NCBI GenBank assembly: GCA_900757485.1
Contig: CAAEOA010000046.1
Location: forward strand, 1-5,694
Length of the DNA: 5,694 bases
Reading direction: 5' to 3'
Origin: Oscillospiraceae bacterium
GTDB lineage: Bacteria > Bacillota > Clostridia > Oscillospirales > Ruminococcaceae
Of this stretch, positions 4,395-5,694 are shown piece by piece. The number at the start of each line of letters is the position of its first letter. Within the stretch, counting starts at the first letter, position 1. Under the pieces are notes generated by a model. That model made no database searches and had not been told where the DNA came from. It saw only the letters and a program-made list of their open reading frames with translations. Position numbers and translations under genes: made by a program.

Positions 4395-5165
4395 TTAAAC
4401 CAAACGCTTCTTTTTAAATACCGCAGCAGTCAGGAAATAAAGGAGAACGCCTGCGGCAAGGGTGATTACAATTGTCAGCCAGTATTCCCAATCCACAGCG
4501 CCGGAATAATCCGAGGCATATCCCATCAGTGCAAGGGGGCTGAATCGGTTTGCCTGTATCATCGTCAGAAACACCGAAACAAAATAGATAACGATATAAA
4601 CGATAATTGCGCTGATTCCGGCTTTTCCGGTCATGCAGCCGACCGACAGCATCAGTGCGGCGGCGAATGCCATAAACAAACCAAATGCCGCAACCGCCGG
4701 CAAGGTGTCTAAAACATGCACGCGGTCCGAGAATAAAAATCCGGAATAGAGAAAAGTCAGACAAAAACTTAGGATAGCGCTGATAAAAGCGATAGCGGGA
4801 TAAACCAGAAATTTTGACAGAATATAAACAGGACGGGAAAAACCATTGCAGATCGGAATGACGCAGCTGTGATTTTTTTGATCTCCGCCCGCTGTCCGCA
4901 TCATAGACAAAACCAATGCCAACAAGCCCATGTTCATAAAGTCGGAGGAAAAGCTTTGAAGCGCCATTGCCTGATTCGCCTGTATCTGACTGCTCAGAGC
5001 CTCCATACCCGGAAGAGAGGACATAGGCGCAAGGAGCAGCGGCGTAATCAATATCATGATCGGATCTGCGAGGATAAAAAACAGAGCCGGCAGGAAAAAG
5101 GCAAGCCAGCGTTTTGTGCCGAAATACTCCATCCATTCTTTTTTAAAACCGAATTTTAACTGCAT
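4395..5165 (-). CDS. ABC-2 type transporter permease subunit
   Basis: This is an integral membrane partner for the ATPase encoded just upstream. The 256-residue protein begins with a cytosolic amphipathic stretch (QLKFGFKKEWMEYFGTKRW). Hydrophobic segments follow at about 21-46, 79-90, 113-142, 156-176, 184-203 and 229-250, which makes about six helices. It ends in the basic tail FKKKRLV. The first external loop is long and rich in M, S and Q (46-78). A cytosolic stretch GGDQKNHSCVIPICNGFSRPVYILSKFL (93-120) resembles the region of ABC-2 permeases after the second helix, where a short motif precedes R..YILSK. The start is the ATG at 5165, nine bases after AAGGAGG. It shares one base with the ATPase stop (TGATG), so translation is likely coupled. 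The substrate cannot be told; such pairs export drugs, lipids, peptides or serve in cell-envelope stress. Confidence 0.85.
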   Translation of the reverse strand: MQLKFGFKKEWMEYFGTKRWLAFFLPALFFILADPIMILITPLLLAPMSSLPGMEALSSQIQANQAMALQSFSSDFMNMGLLALVLSMMRTAGGDQKNHSCVIPICNGFSRPVYILSKFLVYPAIAFISAILSFCLTFLYSGFLFSDRVHVLDTLPAVAAFGLFMAFAAALMLSVGCMTGKAGISAIIVYIVIYFVSVFLTMIQANRFSPLALMGYASDYSGAVDWEYWLTIVITLAAGVLLYFLTAAVFKKKRLV

Positions 5166-5694
5166 CAGAAACCGCCTCCTTGTTGTGCCGCAGCTTGCGC
5201 AGAGGATCGGGCAGCCGCGCGGTAACATACTTGCATATAAATTTGCTCCAAAGAAGTCGTTTGAGATTCGAAGCGGACAACGGTTTCGGGCTGTTCGGCA
5301 AGGAATCGGAATAACCGGGGAGCGCTTTGCGCGATATCTCCCTTGAGCTGAACGTGAAAGACCTTCTGATCGGAACGGAAGGAAGCTACAAAGTCGGTTT
5401 GCAGCAGCTTTTCACAAAGCGGCTGTGAAAAATCGGACAATTCAAAGCTAACGGTGTCGCTTGCATATTTGCGGTAAAGCTCAGGTAATGTGCCGGATTC
5501 CGCAATGACGCCGTCGTTCAGGATTCCCACCCGATCGGCTACCCGTTCTACGTCGGTCAAAATGTGGGTGGAAAGCAGTACGGTTTTTCCCATCTGTTTT
5601 AGGGTTTCGATAATCTGCATCACCTCTGCACGTCCCTGCGGGTCGAGCGCCGAGGTCGGTTCGTCTAAAATAACAATACCATAATTGGCATAAA
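5165..5694 (-). CDS. ABC transporter ATP-binding protein (5' end outside the window)
   Basis: This is the C-terminal part of an ABC ATPase, 175 residues visible plus two bases of a further codon. The reading frame is open to the right edge, so the Walker A motif and the LSGGQ signature lie outside. Visible from the edge: YANYGIVILDEPTSALDP, with the Walker B aspartate and catalytic glutamate at visible residues 10 and 11 and the D-loop SALD at 14-17. The switch histidine follows in VLLSTHILTDVERVADRVGIL (H43). A C-terminal regulatory region of about 105 residues then follows, as in the DrrA/CcmA-like exporter ATPases, with TTSLEQIYMQV near its end. The last 18 residues are low-complexity A/S/Q/G, and the final codons encode the permease ribosome binding site. 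An internal GTG at 5623 is not the start, because the Walker B motif lies upstream of it. Confidence 0.95.
   Translation of the reverse strand, partial: YANYGIVILDEPTSALDPQGRAEVMQIIETLKQMGKTVLLSTHILTDVERVADRVGILNDGVIAESGTLPELYRKYASDTVSFELSDFSQPLCEKLLQTDFVASFRSDQKVFHVQLKGDIAQSAPRLFRFLAEQPETVVRFESQTTSLEQIYMQVCYRAAARSSAQAAAQQGGGF
5175..5181 (-). promoter_or_regulatory. Ribosome binding site of the permease gene
   Basis: AAGGAGG on the minus strand lies inside the last codons of the ATPase gene, nine bases before the ATG at 5165. It rules out an upstream in-frame start at 5228, which would extend the protein by 21 residues that overlap the ATPase gene. Confidence 0.85.

Noticed and set aside
4392..4401. 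Perfect palindrome GGTTTAAACC at the end of the permease gene
   Set aside because: Ten bases with no loop cannot form a terminator hairpin, and it overlaps the final codons; probably chance.
4414..5136. Second minus-strand open frame of 240 codons inside the permease gene
   Set aside because: It is the same strand in another frame, without membrane helices or a ribosome binding site, while the permease frame has six helices and coupled translation.
1..5694. Novel defence, mobile or CRISPR-like system
   Set aside because: No direct-repeat arrays, transposase, integrase or tRNA are seen; nearly all bases are explained by the atp operon and the ABC pair.

Overview
The window carries most of a bacterial F1Fo ATP synthase operon. 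Everything that reads as a gene lies on the minus strand, so transcription runs from high to low coordinates. The window suggests an anaerobic Gram-positive of the Bacillota, most likely class Clostridia. The reasons are strong AGGAGG-type ribosome binding sites, frequent TTG/GTG starts, paired small genes atpZ and atpI ahead of atpB, and a c subunit that closely resembles those of Na+-translocating ATP synthases of anaerobes. This placement is an inference; no rRNA or other lineage marker is present.

Layout from right to left: (1) 5694-4395 holds the last part of an ABC transporter ATPase (its N-terminal half lies outside the window) and an ABC-2 type permease. The two are translationally coupled through a TGATG stop/start overlap. 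(2) 4394-4264 is a 131-base gap with a near-consensus sigma-A type promoter reading into the atp genes. No obvious terminator follows the permease. (3) 4263-3593 encodes AtpZ and AtpI, small membrane proteins that accompany F-type synthases. (4) 3518-1866 encodes the membrane sector Fo: a (atpB), c (atpE) and b (atpF). (5) 1758-1216 encodes delta (atpH). (6) 1102-1 encodes the first 367 residues of alpha (atpA). It runs off the left edge; atpG, atpD and atpC would be expected further left.

The genes form one machine. Subunits a and c make the ion channel and rotor, b and delta the peripheral stalk, and alpha (with beta, not seen) the nucleotide-binding head. AtpI and AtpZ are thought to help c-ring assembly or ion supply. 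The most informative signal is in the c subunit: the full set of side chains that bind Na+ in the Ilyobacter tartaricus c-ring is present (Q28, V59, E61, S62, T63, Y66), so this enzyme is predicted to couple to sodium rather than protons. Subunit a keeps its essential arginine but has its half-channel carboxylate in a swapped position. Other points of note are three non-ATG starts, each supported by a well-placed ribosome binding site, and predicted RNA hairpins in the two gaps flanking atpH. I found no mobile element, CRISPR, tRNA or rRNA, and no wholly new system.
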